NCBI GenBank assembly: GCA_963575645.1
Contig: OY754469.1
Coordinates: forward strand, 24,384,001 to 24,448,000
From: Xanthostigma xanthostigma
Taxonomy: Eukaryota; Arthropoda; Insecta; Raphidioptera; Raphidiidae
Length of the DNA: 64,000 bases
Direction: 5' to 3'
Shown here: piece by piece, positions 26,768 through 37,586 of the stretch
How the letters are laid out: each line of letters opens with the position of its first letter
Position numbering within the stretch: the first letter of the stretch is position 1
Notes under the pieces: model-generated
Told to the model about the DNA's origin: nothing
Databases searched by the model: none
Seen by the model: only the letters and a program-made list of their open reading frames with translations
Position numbers and translations under genes: made by a program

Positions 26768-29700
26768 GTAAGTTAAGAAATTCGTCTGATTTATCCAATT
26801 GCTTCTTTAAACTGATTTGAAACTAAGCTTAAACTGATTGATAGTTATTTCTGTCTAACAGCCCTATCCAGTTTTTTGTTTTCAAATCAATAATAAAATA
26901 AAGTTTGTGGTGAAAGCACCTTTGCTTCCACCACAAACTAAGAAGTACCAATAAAAAAAAATGCTTTCCGCATCGTGTACTTACTACAAACTTTCATTTA
27001 TTGCGTAAGAGGTTTCAGAAGACAGGGAAAATTAACATCTTATTTTTTTTTACTCGAGGGGCGAGGAGTTTTGGCAATGTTTTACCAATAGGATTAAATT
27101 TTTTCGCAATTAGTTCAAGACCGATGTCAAAAATACTCAAATAAAGTGATTGTTTTTTTTTCTTTTTTAATTTATCAAGTTCGCCAAAATGATCAAAACA
27201 AGTTTGTTTTTTTTGGCAAAATTGTTTTAATAAATCGATCGGTTTCATTACAGCATAATATGAGCATAAATATACAGTCAGAGTGCCCGTCGGCAAAAAT
27301 TTTACTCGCACATACTCTCCCCAAACTTTGTAAATGGCTTCATTAGGCCTAGTCTGGCACCTATTTCCTCTATGAGTTTTCTTGATTTTGGGGCGTTTTC
27401 CCACTAATTTTTCTGAAAGATGTCTTTTTGACGACATGTAAATATTTATAGATACTTTTCAAGATTTGAATTTATAGATACTGTTTGTTATTTTAGCGTT
27501 TTGGTTGAAGTTTTTAAGCTACCCTATTAAAAAAACAAACAGTGTCTATAAATTTTTACATGTCGTCAAAACGACATCTTTCGGAAAATTTAGAGGGAAA
27601 ACGCCCCAAAATCAAGAAAAGTCATAGAGGAAATAGGTGTCAGACAAGGCCTAATTAAGCCATATACAAAGTTTGGGGAGAGTATGTGTCAGTAGAATTT
27701 TTGCCGACGGGCACTCTGACTAATACGTTTTCGATACTATAATGTTATTACATACATAATACTTGTGCGTCATTTGTTGTACCTTTGTTTCTTGAGTTGT
27801 GATTGATCGGTCGAGACATTCAAATGGCATGTATTTGAATGTTTTGTATGATTTGTTTACATCTACTTTGTTTTGAAAACGATTAGTGTATATTAGACTA
27901 TTGTTGTATTATGTTCTGACGTCGCCCTTTTATCTTTCACTTTTTCTTATTTTTGAAGTAAAACTTCTGTGGCAGGGTAGAGTAAAATTAATTTTTGAGA
28001 TTGAAAATGTAACGAACGTGTCCCAATGTTCGTATATCACCTACTATAAAAACCAATTGTAAAACATCAAACTGAAGTGACCGCGAAACAGAACAGTTAC
28101 CTCGTAACCTAAAGGTCGTAGATTCGATCTTGGGGCCCGTGTTTTTTTTAAAGATATACCAGTTTTACTTCTGTAGTGTGTAGTGTAAAATACACAGTTC
28201 ATTTTTTTCTGAGTATGGAGTGGGAAAGTAAGAAAATTCTTACGTAATAAATGAACGGCTGTGCACAATATACTGCATGCACATCACTATGTTTTGATGA
28301 AATCAATGTCGATTTTCTATAGTCACCCAATTGTAGGAGATTGGAGTTCCAATTTAACCTAATTTAATGCCCACCCAATATTGTCGATAGCTAATGTAAT
28401 ATATTTTTACAACAGCAACTCCGTACAACCCAGATTATTTATAACCCGATTGGGACTTCACATTGATTGTTCCAATGCTTTATTTTATAATTTGAGGTGT
28501 CAAATTGATTGCATACTATTTTCAGCACATTTGAAGCAACAGCTAGACGACTACATGAAGGCTTATCCGAAAGTAAAGATCGTACGCGCTCAGAAACGCG
28601 AGGGTCTGATTCGTGCCAGACTGTTGGGAGCCAGATATGCCTCGGCTCCTGTTCTCACCTACTTGGATTCGCACTGTGAGTGCGCTCCCGGCTGGCTTGA
28701 ACCCCTATTAGACAGAATAGCACGAGACTCTACCACTGTTGTGTGTCCCGTCATTGATGTTATTGATGACTCAACGCTCGAGTTTCATTATAGGTATTTA
28801 TATTATAAATAATTATTATTACTCAAAGGATATCCCACAAATCTTATGGGATTTGGTTAAATTGATCGAAAATGGTTTTATTTTATAGTTTAAACGTCAC
28901 TAAGAAAAAGTGTCCATGAGCTCGTAGTCTAAAAACCAATAGACTTTTAGCTTACAGATAGGTATGTTTAGCGAGATTCTAGATATAAGGATACCCGCTG
29001 AATTCACAAACATGTTCCATGTTCAACTTTTATGCTTTTTTTAGAAATAGAAAAATAGTCGAAAACTAGGTAATGTTGGAAGGTGTATAAAATAATAATG
29101 TCATATTCGGATTCAGCGCACTCGAAAACATATTTCTAGAGCTTAGGATTTTTTAAAATTGTGAATTCAATGGATATCCCTATATCTAAAACTAGCGGTC
29201 CCGCCCGGTTTCACCCGGGTGCAAAAGAATGAATGGGGAAGGAAGGGACATGAGTACAAACATTCATCTTAGTTTTCCCAGATGAATGTTGCGTCCAATT
29301 TTCATGATGATCGGAGTTAGCGTTCAAAAGTTTTTGTCGATAAAGAGCAGTATTTAAACTTTTTTAAACTAATAATTTTTTTAAATGAATTAAATAAAAT
29401 TAAAATAAATTTAAATGTAAGCCTTAGAAGAAAGCAATGTAAAAAATAAAAAAAATAAAATAAAAATATAGTCACCCAACGTGGGGCTCGAACCCACGAC
29501 CCTGATATTGACAGTCGCATGCGCTACCGATTGATCTACCTGAGGTTGTGTTCTTTCATCACTAATATGAGTATATCTAGTTAGTGCATTTCACATGAAT
29601 AGAAGCTTATTTTTCAGATACTTTTTGCAACATTTTTCATTAAAGCTCCGCTCCTAATGGTCGTAGCGTAATATTATAATATAGCCTATAGCCTTCCTCG

Positions 29701-32700
29701 GTAAATGGGCTATCCAACAAAAAAAAATTTATTCAATTTGAACCAGTAGTTCCTGAGATTAGCGCGTTCAAACAAACAAACTCTTCAGCTTTATATTATA
29801 TTAGTATAGATTTCGTTAAACATATCTGTTGCTAAAAATCTATTGGTTTTTAGGCTATGCGCCCATCGACACGTTTTCTTAGTGACCTTTAACTATAAAA
29901 TAAAACCATTTTCGGTCAATTTAACCGAGAACCAATTCCATAAGGTTTGTGCGGGGTCCTTTGTACCTCATGTGTTAATATAAAAATACATGTTCAATTA
30001 AAACGTTTATACAATTAATTTTTAAGACATTAACAAAAAACCTTCTTTCATTTTTAAGAGGACGTCTATAATATTATATAAAATGCCTTGTATGTTTGTA
30101 TGTATGATATGTTTTTGAAATGTTTCTTATGATTCCAGAAAGGCTATAAGCTATGCTTTTTTTCACTGTTTTATCGCAAAGTTAATTAATTTAATATCTT
30201 TTTAGCATACTTCTGTACAAATATATAAAATTGTAACGTGGTGTAGTATATTCTCCTACTACCACTAGACTCAAGGCCGACCATGTTATATGATTAATTA
30301 TTATAAACCGTGAAAGCGCCAGTGCAGTATCAATCCATTCGAGAACCGACTTCAGATTTCGCAGGCTGTGCAGTATGCAAACTCCTAATATGTGGAACGA
30401 TTTTGGCCTATATCTCATTATGCTATTATAACTGAGGGCTGTTATACCCGGACAACGCCGGACATATTCTATAAAAAAAGTCCACGCCTAAAATAAACAA
30501 TCTATAAATCTGGTCGAAGTCGATCCAGGCTGTTAGTAACATAATACATATTTAGGATAAAAATAACAAGCAACTAACAGTTTTTCAAATAATTTAAGAG
30601 TGAAAAAATATAGTACTAATATATTTGTATGTTTATATCCTGATTATTATCTATTTTAATATTGTTACTTTATAATTCAATCTAAATCTCACATTTATGT
30701 AAAAACTTCAAATTGAGAATGTCATCTTTTAAAGAAGTTTATAAACTGAGACCTTTCGATGTCTTGATAAAACTCAGCAGATGTCTTGACATTATTCAAA
30801 TCTTTGATTAACGTCTGATTAGAACTCTTCAATAAATAAAATTATCGACCAATTTTTCAGACAATATATTAATAATTAATATTTAAATATAATTCACTTT
30901 TTATAGAATTCTATAAAAAGCGAATAATATATTTAAATATTAATTATTTTTATATTTTTTAGATCAATTCTGAAGAAGGTCCAAATCCGGATTGAAACGT
31001 TAATGTATTAATTTTATATTGTTTGTTAATATATTGTCTGAAAAATTGGTCGATAATTTTATTTATTGAAGATGTCTTGACATTAACTTCACTTAAATCG
31101 ACAGTAGAACTTTTTATTTCCAATCTTAAAGTAAAAGTAAACATTAATTAACTCATTACAATTTAAAATTTTATGTTAAGTAGGGACAGCAGTACGGTTA
31201 ATGTCGGAGGCTTCGACTGGAACCTTCAATTCAACTGGCACGCCGTGCCGGAACGCGAGAAAAAGCGGCACAAACATAACGCGGAACCAGTTTACAGTCC
31301 AACAATGGCCGGTGGTTTGTTTAGTATCGACAAGGCATTCTTTGAGAAAATTGGAACATACGACAGCGGATTCGATATTTGGGGCGGTGAGAATCTCGAA
31401 CTTTCGTTCAAAACGTGGATGTGCGGCGGAACCTTGGAAATAATACCGTGCTCACATGTCGGACATATCTTCCGGAAACGATCGCCATACAAGTGGCGAT
31501 CTGGCGTTAACGTTCTCAGGCGTAATTCTGTCAGATTAGCCGAGGTGAGCTATCGATTTTTGAATTCTGTAATATAAGATTATCATATTGAACGGAAACA
31601 ATTGTGATCTCAAAATGCATACTTGCAAATACTTGCTCATTTCGACATTACATAATGTAGTATTTTTTTTCGAAGCTAAGTACGCGACTATCATCTGAAA
31701 CACTTCAAAAGTCGACGCCAGCGTGCTGGCCTTTGGATCGCACTGTCGTGGGTTCGAATCCTACCTCTGCTCATGGATATTTTGTGTTTGTCGTTTAGAC
31801 TCAGCTTTGAAATTTAATTATACTGGCCAGATACTAAGAGGTAGTGCCACCCCCCCCAAGTGATATTCTCTTGTATATGTGCATATGCTCTATATATGTG
31901 GATATATACAATTGGATATACCTTTTTTAAAAAAAAAAAAAAAAAAGTCGACGCCTATGCTTAATACGTGCGACGGGAAAAATTCTGTTTTTTGTAAAGT
32001 TAATGACTTCTTTTAGCGCGTTATGAAAAAATAATGAGAGTGGATTTTTACTATGTAACATGAAAGTTAACAGTATGAAGTTGCTCGCAGAAAAATGCTA
32101 CCTGCAAAATAGAGTTAGAGATGATTGAGTTACATTAGTAGACATGCCGTCTCATATTATATCATTGTACTTGCTTTTCGGTTTACTGAGTCAGGAGGAT
32201 AGAGTCTGGTAGAAGTCATGTTCGCATGCGCCGAGCATCTAATAGCTGTATTTATGCTAATCTCACTGTATTCCTTTTATTACCTTTTTTAAATAAATTG
32301 TGAACGTGCAAATTATACATAAGTTTTAAATTACGCCAAAGAAGTATAACTTCTAACGCTCGTACATAGATTAAATTTATTATTCACAACATATAAAGCT
32401 GACTGTCATATACAAAATATATGTTACGCTCAAAGATCGAAAACGCTCAGTGAGCGGAAAAATAGCTCACAACGCGTTGTGGTCACAGTAAAACATCCAC
32501 ATGGCGAAATTCGTGTTATGGCTCTAATGAAAACGCGCACGACGCGTTGTAGCAATCACAGAAAGACCAAATAGCGAAATTCGTGTCGTGGCTGACATGC
32601 TATTCGATCTCAACGCGTTGTGGCAATGAAGAAAAGCCATGACGCGTATGGAATATTATTTGATTACGACGCACACTACTTTCCGATATGGATCCTACTA

Positions 32701-35700
32701 GGCCTAGGCTGGAAACGTTTTGGTAGATGTCCTTAGGAAATATTTTTTTATTTTATAAAATCACTGCATAACGTGTTTGTCATTATTACTTTATATTTAA
32801 AAAAATCAACGTATTAAGTAATAAATTACTGAACACAAAATATTAATCATTTGTAAATTACTTATAATTCACTTAGGGATTTTAATTTTTTTATGACAAT
32901 TTAAAATTCTTTTAAGTAATAAAAATATTTAACACAAGTTACAACATGTCCGTCGTGATATGGTTAAAACAATGAATGCTCAGAACGCGTCATGGCTTTT
33001 CTTCATTGCCAGGACGCGTTGAGATCGAATAGCATGTCAGCCACGACACGAATTTCGCTATTTGGTCTTTCTGTGGTTGCCACAACGCGTCGTGCGCGTT
33101 TTCATTAGAGCCATAACACGAATTTTGCCATGTGGATGTTTTACTGTGACCACAACGCGTTGTGAGCTATTTTTCCGCTCACTGAGCGTTTTCGATCTTT
33201 TAGCGTAACATATACAATAATAAAAAGACAATGTGTACAATTAAAATTTTATGTTGACAAAGTCATTGGTGTTATATAAACAAGCAGTTAATGAAATGTT
33301 TTTAATTGATTTTTTGGACAGTTTATAACTTTGCTGGCAGTAAATTGAACCATACACGCACCCCTTTTTTTATGCATAAATTTTAATATTTTTGTAGCTA
33401 TAAAACACTCAAACTATATTTTTTTCTTTTTTTGTTGGACAGGTATGGCTCGACGATTACGCCAAATATTATTACCAAAGAATTGGTAACGACAAGGGTG
33501 ACTATGGTGACGTTACCGAGAGAAAAAAGCTGCGCGAGAAATTAGGTTGTAAGTCATTCAAGTGGTATTTGGACAATGTGTATCCGGATCTCTTTGTACC
33601 TGGCGAAGCCGTAGCATCTGGAGAGGTTTGCTTATTTCTTATATTTTCCTGTTCACACCAAGAGAACAAAAAATCGTATACTACTACTACCATGTTAATG
33701 ATAAGAAAAAATATTCGAATTAACATAAAAATAACGTAATTTGCCTTACGTTTCCATGAACCCAGTGCCATTCTGACAGTAGTATGAAAGAAGTAGTAGT
33801 ATTAAATGTTAAAATTGTTGAATTTCTCTTTATTTTATTATTTTATTATTAAAAAAAATATATTATTAAAATTGAAGTTACTCCACCGCTCGGCTTTAGT
33901 CATCGGTTTGAAATCGGTCATTTTACAACAACACAAGTTTTTTTTTTATTATTTAAAATTGTATAATATTTCCGTATTAGCATAGGGAACAATTTTATCT
34001 AAAAAACTGTTTCACGATATTTTTCAATTAAAAAAAATTGTTGAAATTCATAATTTTAAATGATCATTGATCATGTATACTACAATAATCAGTACAATTT
34101 ACCATATCAACTTGCATTGAGGCACCTATGTTATAATGTTTGGTTTATCTGACTTGTAATGCATTTATGTGTAATTTAGAAATCATAATAATATTAATGT
34201 AATTGAGTACTATACATGTTCATGGGCCCTGAGGATGAAAATATAATTTTCGAAACGTTGGCCACAAGCGATACTTTGGTAAAGCTTATTTCAATTGTTC
34301 CTCAACCAAATAAATCTCCTTCAATAGAGGTTTCCGTTCTGTACAAGCATTGAAGTCACTGTCCAACGCCAAAAATTTTAAGCGTTCATGGCGTTGTTTA
34401 AACCTTAATTATAATATTATAATATATAGAAACGCTCATTAAATTTGACTTCTTATTTTCTGTTAGTAAGTCGAGTTTGTAAAAGACTTGACAATACTTT
34501 TTTGTAAGAAAAGCAACCTTCTTACATTTTTTAGAAATGTGAAAAATCTCTAGGCTTTTATCATAGAGATACAAGTAACAAGAGTACGCTAGTGCGTATG
34601 CTTGCCATCAGTGAAAGTGTTCTCAGTTAGAACGCTGCAGAAAATCACAAATTTGTTTACTCAAATCAGCATCATTTTGGTTTTGCAACACTTTCACTGC
34701 TCTCTCGCGTACTCTATTGTAATGTCGTATGGCTTTTATTGAGTTTTTCGTGGGCAATTTTTTTATTATAATTATTATTATTATACAGATACGAAATTTG
34801 GGTAACAAGAACACTGGACGTACTGAGCAGTGTTTAGATTCTCCGGCCCGAAAGACCGACTTACATAAAGCTGTAGGATTATATCCTTGCCACAGACAAG
34901 GAGGCAACCAGGTACGGATAAACAGATCTCTGTTGTTTTAACATATTGCCTTATGTGTCCACAGGTGGCTAATTCAGTTGGACCCATATGTCTTGACTCG
35001 GCTTGCAAGCCAGACGACATGCACCAGCCACTCGGACTTTGGCCTTGTCATAAACAAGGGGGCAATCAGGTAACCCCCAACTCATATGTTCTCACAAACA
35101 TATGTTTATTCACTCAACTGATTAACAAAATATAACGATACTCATTCTACTTTATTAATAACAACATTTTTCTATCTTATTTAAGTTACATTCTTATTTG
35201 AAATCTTATTTGTAATCAGGACTTGCCACACATAAGAAACTACGAGCATGCAGTGTCGGCTTTAGACAGGGGAGCGGGTTGAACAACCCCCCACGGAACC
35301 AGTCCTGAAAGGGCGGCGAAGAACTAGATTTTTTTTAATAATTGGTCACGAAACACATTTTTTTATCATGATCTACTCAATTGTTGCAAACAGTTTTCTA
35401 AAGAGATTTTTTCAGTTGACTCCATAAAAGGCTCTCATTGACCAGTCAAATTACCGGCACAAATATGAATATATATCATGAAAAAAAAGTTATTTGAGGG
35501 AGGGACTAAAAACTTTTTTTGGGATATCAGAATCACTAAAATACATCCTTATCAATGTCGGATAAACATAGATTTGATAGCAGTATAACAAAATATAGGA
35601 CTCGGATTTGTTTTGATTTGACTGTACTAAGTGGTAACCATGCCCGTTAATGACCTTCCTACTTTATGTCACATTCATAGAGCATGAGAAAATCTGCTAC

Positions 35701-37282
35701 TTTTTTATTTTTTGTGTATATACGTAATATACGTAACTTACTTTTTGTTGGATTTTGTGAGTTTCTTTATTGGATTTTTTAAGTGCATGTCGTCTTGCTT
35801 CTTAGCCAAGGTAAAGTATTCGGTATCAGGTTAACAGGTATTTGTGCTTATTTTTAAACTCTAACAATTAATTACTTAATTATTATTGCTTTGGTATCTA
35901 TAAATAAAGGTAGTAGTAAAAGTTTGCTAACTTTATAAATTATACAACTAATATTATTTATAAACAGTATTGTAACACTCAAACCGCAAAATTCTACCTC
36001 GAACACCCCACTGGTTTTCTCTACTTCCATAATTCGTTATTTGTATATGTTTTGTTATTTCTTATTTAAGATACCTATCTAAAAATGAAAACAAGGAATT
36101 GGCGTTAGTGACACAAAACATTGTTTTCTTTTTTCGAGAAGGATATTGCGCAAAAACTGCACCGATTTACTCATATATGTCCAGTAGACCCCAATGTGGT
36201 ATTCTAGGGTTAATAGCTAAGCATAGAGGCGTTTTTGAACCAGTCTTTGTAAGGATCACGAGACTCCAAATTGACCGGTCAACATTGACTTTTACAACTT
36301 TTACATTCTCAAATCGCCTATTCGGGTCTAATCATCAGAACAAAAGTTTTGCAATGCCCAGAAAATATTATTTTGTAGTTTACTCTTTCTTTAATTGGTA
36401 GGAACTGTTTTTGTACATTGATCATTTTTACGCAGTAAAAAGCAGATTATTACAAAATAACAAAGTGATAACAAAAAGAAATGAATAAAAATAGATTGAA
36501 AATAATTAATTTAATGAAATTAAAATTAACTTCAAATACATCTCTGATTAAAGCGAATGTTAATTAAACAATTTTTTTACTGTGTAGTTATATTATTAAA
36601 ACTAACAAGTTAGATAAAATATATAGATAACCATTCTCTAGTTAACTTTTTTACATTTAAACTATAATATATTTTTAAACGCTATTTAGCATAAAAACTA
36701 TATTATTTATGTATTGATGTGATTTTTATTGATCAAAAAAATTTTAATATTTTAAGCTTTTTTGGTTTACATTTTCTAATTTTATTATTTCAATTCAAAA
36801 TAATTTTCGGGTCCAATAATAATTAAGTGCATTTTAATACCACCCGATGATTACTTGTTTTATTTGGTTAGAATTTTGTTTTTGTTTATCTTCAATTATG
36901 GGAGATAGGTACCTATTCAACTTAAAGGAAATATCATTTCGATAAAAGGGACAAGTGAAACTTTTATTAATTTGGAATGTATTTCACTAATGTTTTTTGT
37001 TTTTTTATCTAGTATTGGATGCTCAGCAAAATTGGAGAAATACGAAGAGACGAAGCGTGTCTCGATTACTCCGGAGGAGATGTTATACTGTATCCTTGTC
37101 ATGGCTCGAAAGGTAATCAGCAATGGAATTACATTCCTTCTGCAAAACATATAAAACACGGTAGCAGCGGTAAATGTCTAGCCATTAACGAAACTAGAGA
37201 TAAACTAACGATGGAAGAATGTCGCACGGACTTGCTGAGGCAACAGTGGACATTAGAAAATTACGATCCTAGTAAACTTTAA
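26598..37282 (+). CDS. Polypeptide GalNAc-transferase, PGANT9-like (3' part of gene)
   Basis: Spliced gene for a Golgi type II membrane enzyme that moves GalNAc from UDP-GalNAc to Ser/Thr, starting mucin-type O-glycans. Readable exons are 26598-26767, 28526-28793, 31184-31544, 33443-33625, then 34789-34911 or 34965-35069, then 37013-37282. Every junction is GT-AG and keeps frame. The protein opens inside the catalytic domain (CFHNEAW), then DSHCEC with the metal-binding D and [20 protein letters not shown], and a three-repeat ricin-type lectin domain with CLD and QxW motifs. No exon for the cytoplasmic tail, membrane anchor, stem or the first part of the catalytic domain was found in 1-26597; they probably lie upstream. 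The similarity to fly PGANT9 is from recollection (segments such as [13 protein letters not shown] and [11 protein letters not shown]), so the family is certain but the ortholog is inferred. Confidence 0.9.
26768..28525 (+). other. Intron between exons a and b
   Basis: Intron of about 1.76 kb. It contains the foldback element at 27277-27720 and a weak tRNA-like stretch near 28085-28135 with a B-box-like GATTCGATC. The rest is AT-rich sequence with nothing recognised. Confidence 0.85.
27277..27720. mobile_element. Foldback element whose arms share a peptide
   Basis: Inverted arms about 27277-27452 and 27545-27720 with outer ends GTCAGAGTGCCCGTCGGCAA. Reading outward from the centre, both arms start with the same ATG and MSSKRHLSE, then GKRPKIKK and [11 protein letters not shown], with a few replacements. 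The left arm stays open longer (140 codons, through [11 protein letters not shown]). This may be the first exon of a lost transposase. It lies in the intron between exons a and b. Confidence 0.7.
28526..28793 (+). CDS. GalNAc-transferase exon b: DSH metal-binding segment
   Basis: Exon of 268 nt with acceptor tactattttcag and donor gtattt. Its first two bases complete the codon begun in the previous exon. It encodes [13 protein letters not shown], then [19 protein letters not shown], where the Asp and His of DSH coordinate the Mn2+ bound to UDP-GalNAc in this family, then [19 protein letters not shown]. The exon ends with two bases (AG) that join the G of the next exon as Arg. The reading frame runs open upstream of the acceptor as far as 28381, but the splice signal and family homology both place the exon start at 28526. 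Confidence 0.93.
28828..29960. mobile_element. 1.1-kb TIR element in transferase intron
   Basis: Inverted arms of about 125 bp (28828-28955 and 29835-29960), with GGTTTTATTTTATAGTTTAA on the left mirrored on the right. The interior holds a LINE-tail-like insertion from GCGGTCCCGCCCGG (about 29,196) to about 29,816 and a tRNA-like stretch at 29472-29545 (minus). Found between exons b and c. Confidence 0.7.
29472..29545 (-). repeat. tRNA-Lys-like sequence, degenerate
   Basis: The minus strand has GGGTCGTGGGTTCGAGCCCC, then ACGTTGGG, the 3' half of a lysine tRNA, and TCAATCGGTAGCGCATG in the D region. The acceptor stem does not pair and two anticodon-stem pairs are broken, so it is a SINE head or pseudogene. 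Confidence 0.6.
30795..31069. mobile_element. Small retroelement-like insertion with 16-bp direct repeats
   Basis: Insertion of 275 bp flanked by perfect 16-bp direct repeats AGATGTCTTGACATTA (30779-30794 and 31070-31085). Inside are inverted arms (about 30828-30872 and 31027-31070, around ATTATCGACCAATTTTTCAG) and the motif CTGAAGA...GAAACGTT at 30970-31000. A deleted relative lies near 50,985-51,058, and lone arms are seen at 17,511 and 52,865. The long target duplication argues for a retroelement rather than a cut-and-paste MITE. Confidence 0.65.
31184..31544 (+). CDS. GalNAc-transferase exon c: Gal/GalNAc-T motif
   Basis: Exon of 361 nt with acceptor tgttaagtag and donor gtgagc. It begins by completing an Arg codon, then [18 protein letters not shown]. 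It carries the acceptor-site segment [12 protein letters not shown], the Gal/GalNAc-T motif [17 protein letters not shown], and [15 protein letters not shown] with the third metal-ligand His known from this family. It ends in phase 0 after SVRLAE. The acceptor lies 98 nt after the right direct repeat (31070-31085) of a small mobile element, so that insertion came close to the splice region without destroying it. Confidence 0.94.
31720..31942 (+). mobile_element. SINE, tRNA-derived, 5'-truncated
   Basis: Begins with a partial tRNA-like region containing a consensus B box (GGTTCGAATCC, about 31752-31762) and ends in an A-tail of about 20 bases. A 13-bp target-site duplication, AAAAGTCGACGCC, flanks it (31707-31719 and 31943-31955). 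It lies in the intron before exon d of the transferase. Confidence 0.85.
32419..33213. mobile_element. Foldback element with 230-bp arms
   Basis: Arms 32419-32647 and 32984-33213, inverted and closely similar, bounded by ATATGTTACGCT. Each arm repeats an ACGCG(T/A)(T/C)GTG-type core several times at irregular intervals, interspersed with GAAATTCGTGT. The centre of about 336 bp is AT-rich. It is in the intron before exon d. Confidence 0.8.
33443..33625 (+). CDS. GalNAc-transferase exon d: end of catalytic domain and linker
   Basis: Exon of 183 nt (61 codons, phase 0 at both ends) with acceptor gttggacag and donor gtttgc. It encodes [20 protein letters not shown], then [30 protein letters not shown] and the linker to the lectin domain, ending GEAVASGE. 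The donor is weaker than the usual gtaagt. Because the exon ends in phase 0, either of the two following alternative exons can be joined without changing frame. Confidence 0.93.
34229..34255 (+). ncRNA. Hammerhead-core-like motif
   Basis: CTGAGGA-T-GAAAAT-ATA-ATTTTC-GAAA: a conserved box, a perfect 6-bp stem and GAAA, as in the core of hammerhead ribozymes apart from one extra T before stem II. Stems I and III are not established. It lies in intronic repeat sequence between exon d and exon e1. Confidence 0.3.
34789..34911 (+). CDS. Alternative exon e1: lectin alpha repeat, basic form
   Basis: Exon of 123 nt (41 codons, phase 0) with donor gtacgg. It starts [19 protein letters not shown] and continues [21 protein letters not shown], the first (alpha) ricin-type repeat with its CLD and the start of the QxW motif, which the next constant exon completes with YW. 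By count it has seven Arg/Lys against three Asp/Glu. Its acceptor is unusual: the tract before the AG is an ATT run rather than pyrimidine-rich, so the site may be weak and dependent on regulation. It is homologous to the exon that starts 53 nt downstream. Confidence 0.9.
34965..35069 (+). CDS. Alternative exon e2: lectin alpha repeat, less basic form
   Basis: Exon of 105 nt (35 codons, phase 0) with acceptor tatgtgtccacag and donor gtaacc. It encodes [20 protein letters not shown], then [15 protein letters not shown], plainly a second copy of the same alpha repeat as exon e1: both carry CLDS, GL.PCH.QGGNQ and the same phases. It is six residues shorter and has two Lys against three Asp, so the loop between CLD and PCH loses its positive charge. 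Splicing to the same next exon completes QYW. Joining both exons would stay in frame but would create an extra, probably misfolded repeat. Confidence 0.9.
35070..37012 (+). other. Intron after the alternative exons
   Basis: Intron of about 1.94 kb. A GC-richer patch at 35250-35325 (around GGCTTTAGACAGGGGAGC) looks like the end of a mobile element, but no partner end was found. I see no further exon copy of the alpha-repeat type. The remainder is AT-rich with nothing recognised. Confidence 0.7.
37013..37282 (+). CDS. GalNAc-transferase last exon: lectin beta and gamma repeats
   Basis: Terminal exon of 270 nt (89 codons plus stop), with acceptor ttttttatctag. It opens with YW, completing QYW of the alpha repeat, then encodes the beta repeat (CLDYSGG to [10 protein letters not shown]) and the gamma repeat (GKCLAINE to CRTD, RQQW), ending ENYDPSKL and TAA. 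In this family the lectin repeats bind GalNAc on partly glycosylated substrates and position the catalytic domain. The domain looks intact. Confidence 0.94.
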   Translation, partial: YWMLSKIGEIRRDEACLDYSGGDVILYPCHGSKGNQQWNYIPSAKHIKHGSSGKCLAINETRDKLTMEECRTDLLRQQWTLENYDPSKL

Positions 37283-37303
37283 ATGTACTATCAAGTTATA
37301 GAC

Positions 37304-37309
37304 AATAAA
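37304..37309 (+). promoter_or_regulatory. Candidate polyadenylation signal
   Basis: AATAAA starts 22 nt after the end of the transferase stop codon. If used, the 3'UTR would be very short. Further AT-rich signals follow downstream, so the real end is uncertain. Confidence 0.4.
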
Positions 37310-37586
37310 TAATAATGGAGCGTGTTGCTCAAGTGAAACTAGTGATTTAAATTGTGCAAAAGTCAAAGTGCTCATGAATGAATGTTTAGGGATTACTGTA
37401 TTTTATTTAAATAATATTGCTGTGAAGGTGTGTTTTTTTAAAATTATATCACATTTTAAAAAATTAAAAAAAAATAATGTAAGATATTACATATTGTGTT
37501 TTGTAACGTACAAATTTTAATAGTATGCATTAGTATGTACCTACTGTATACAAAAATATTAGGAGCACTGTGGTTTGAATCTAATA

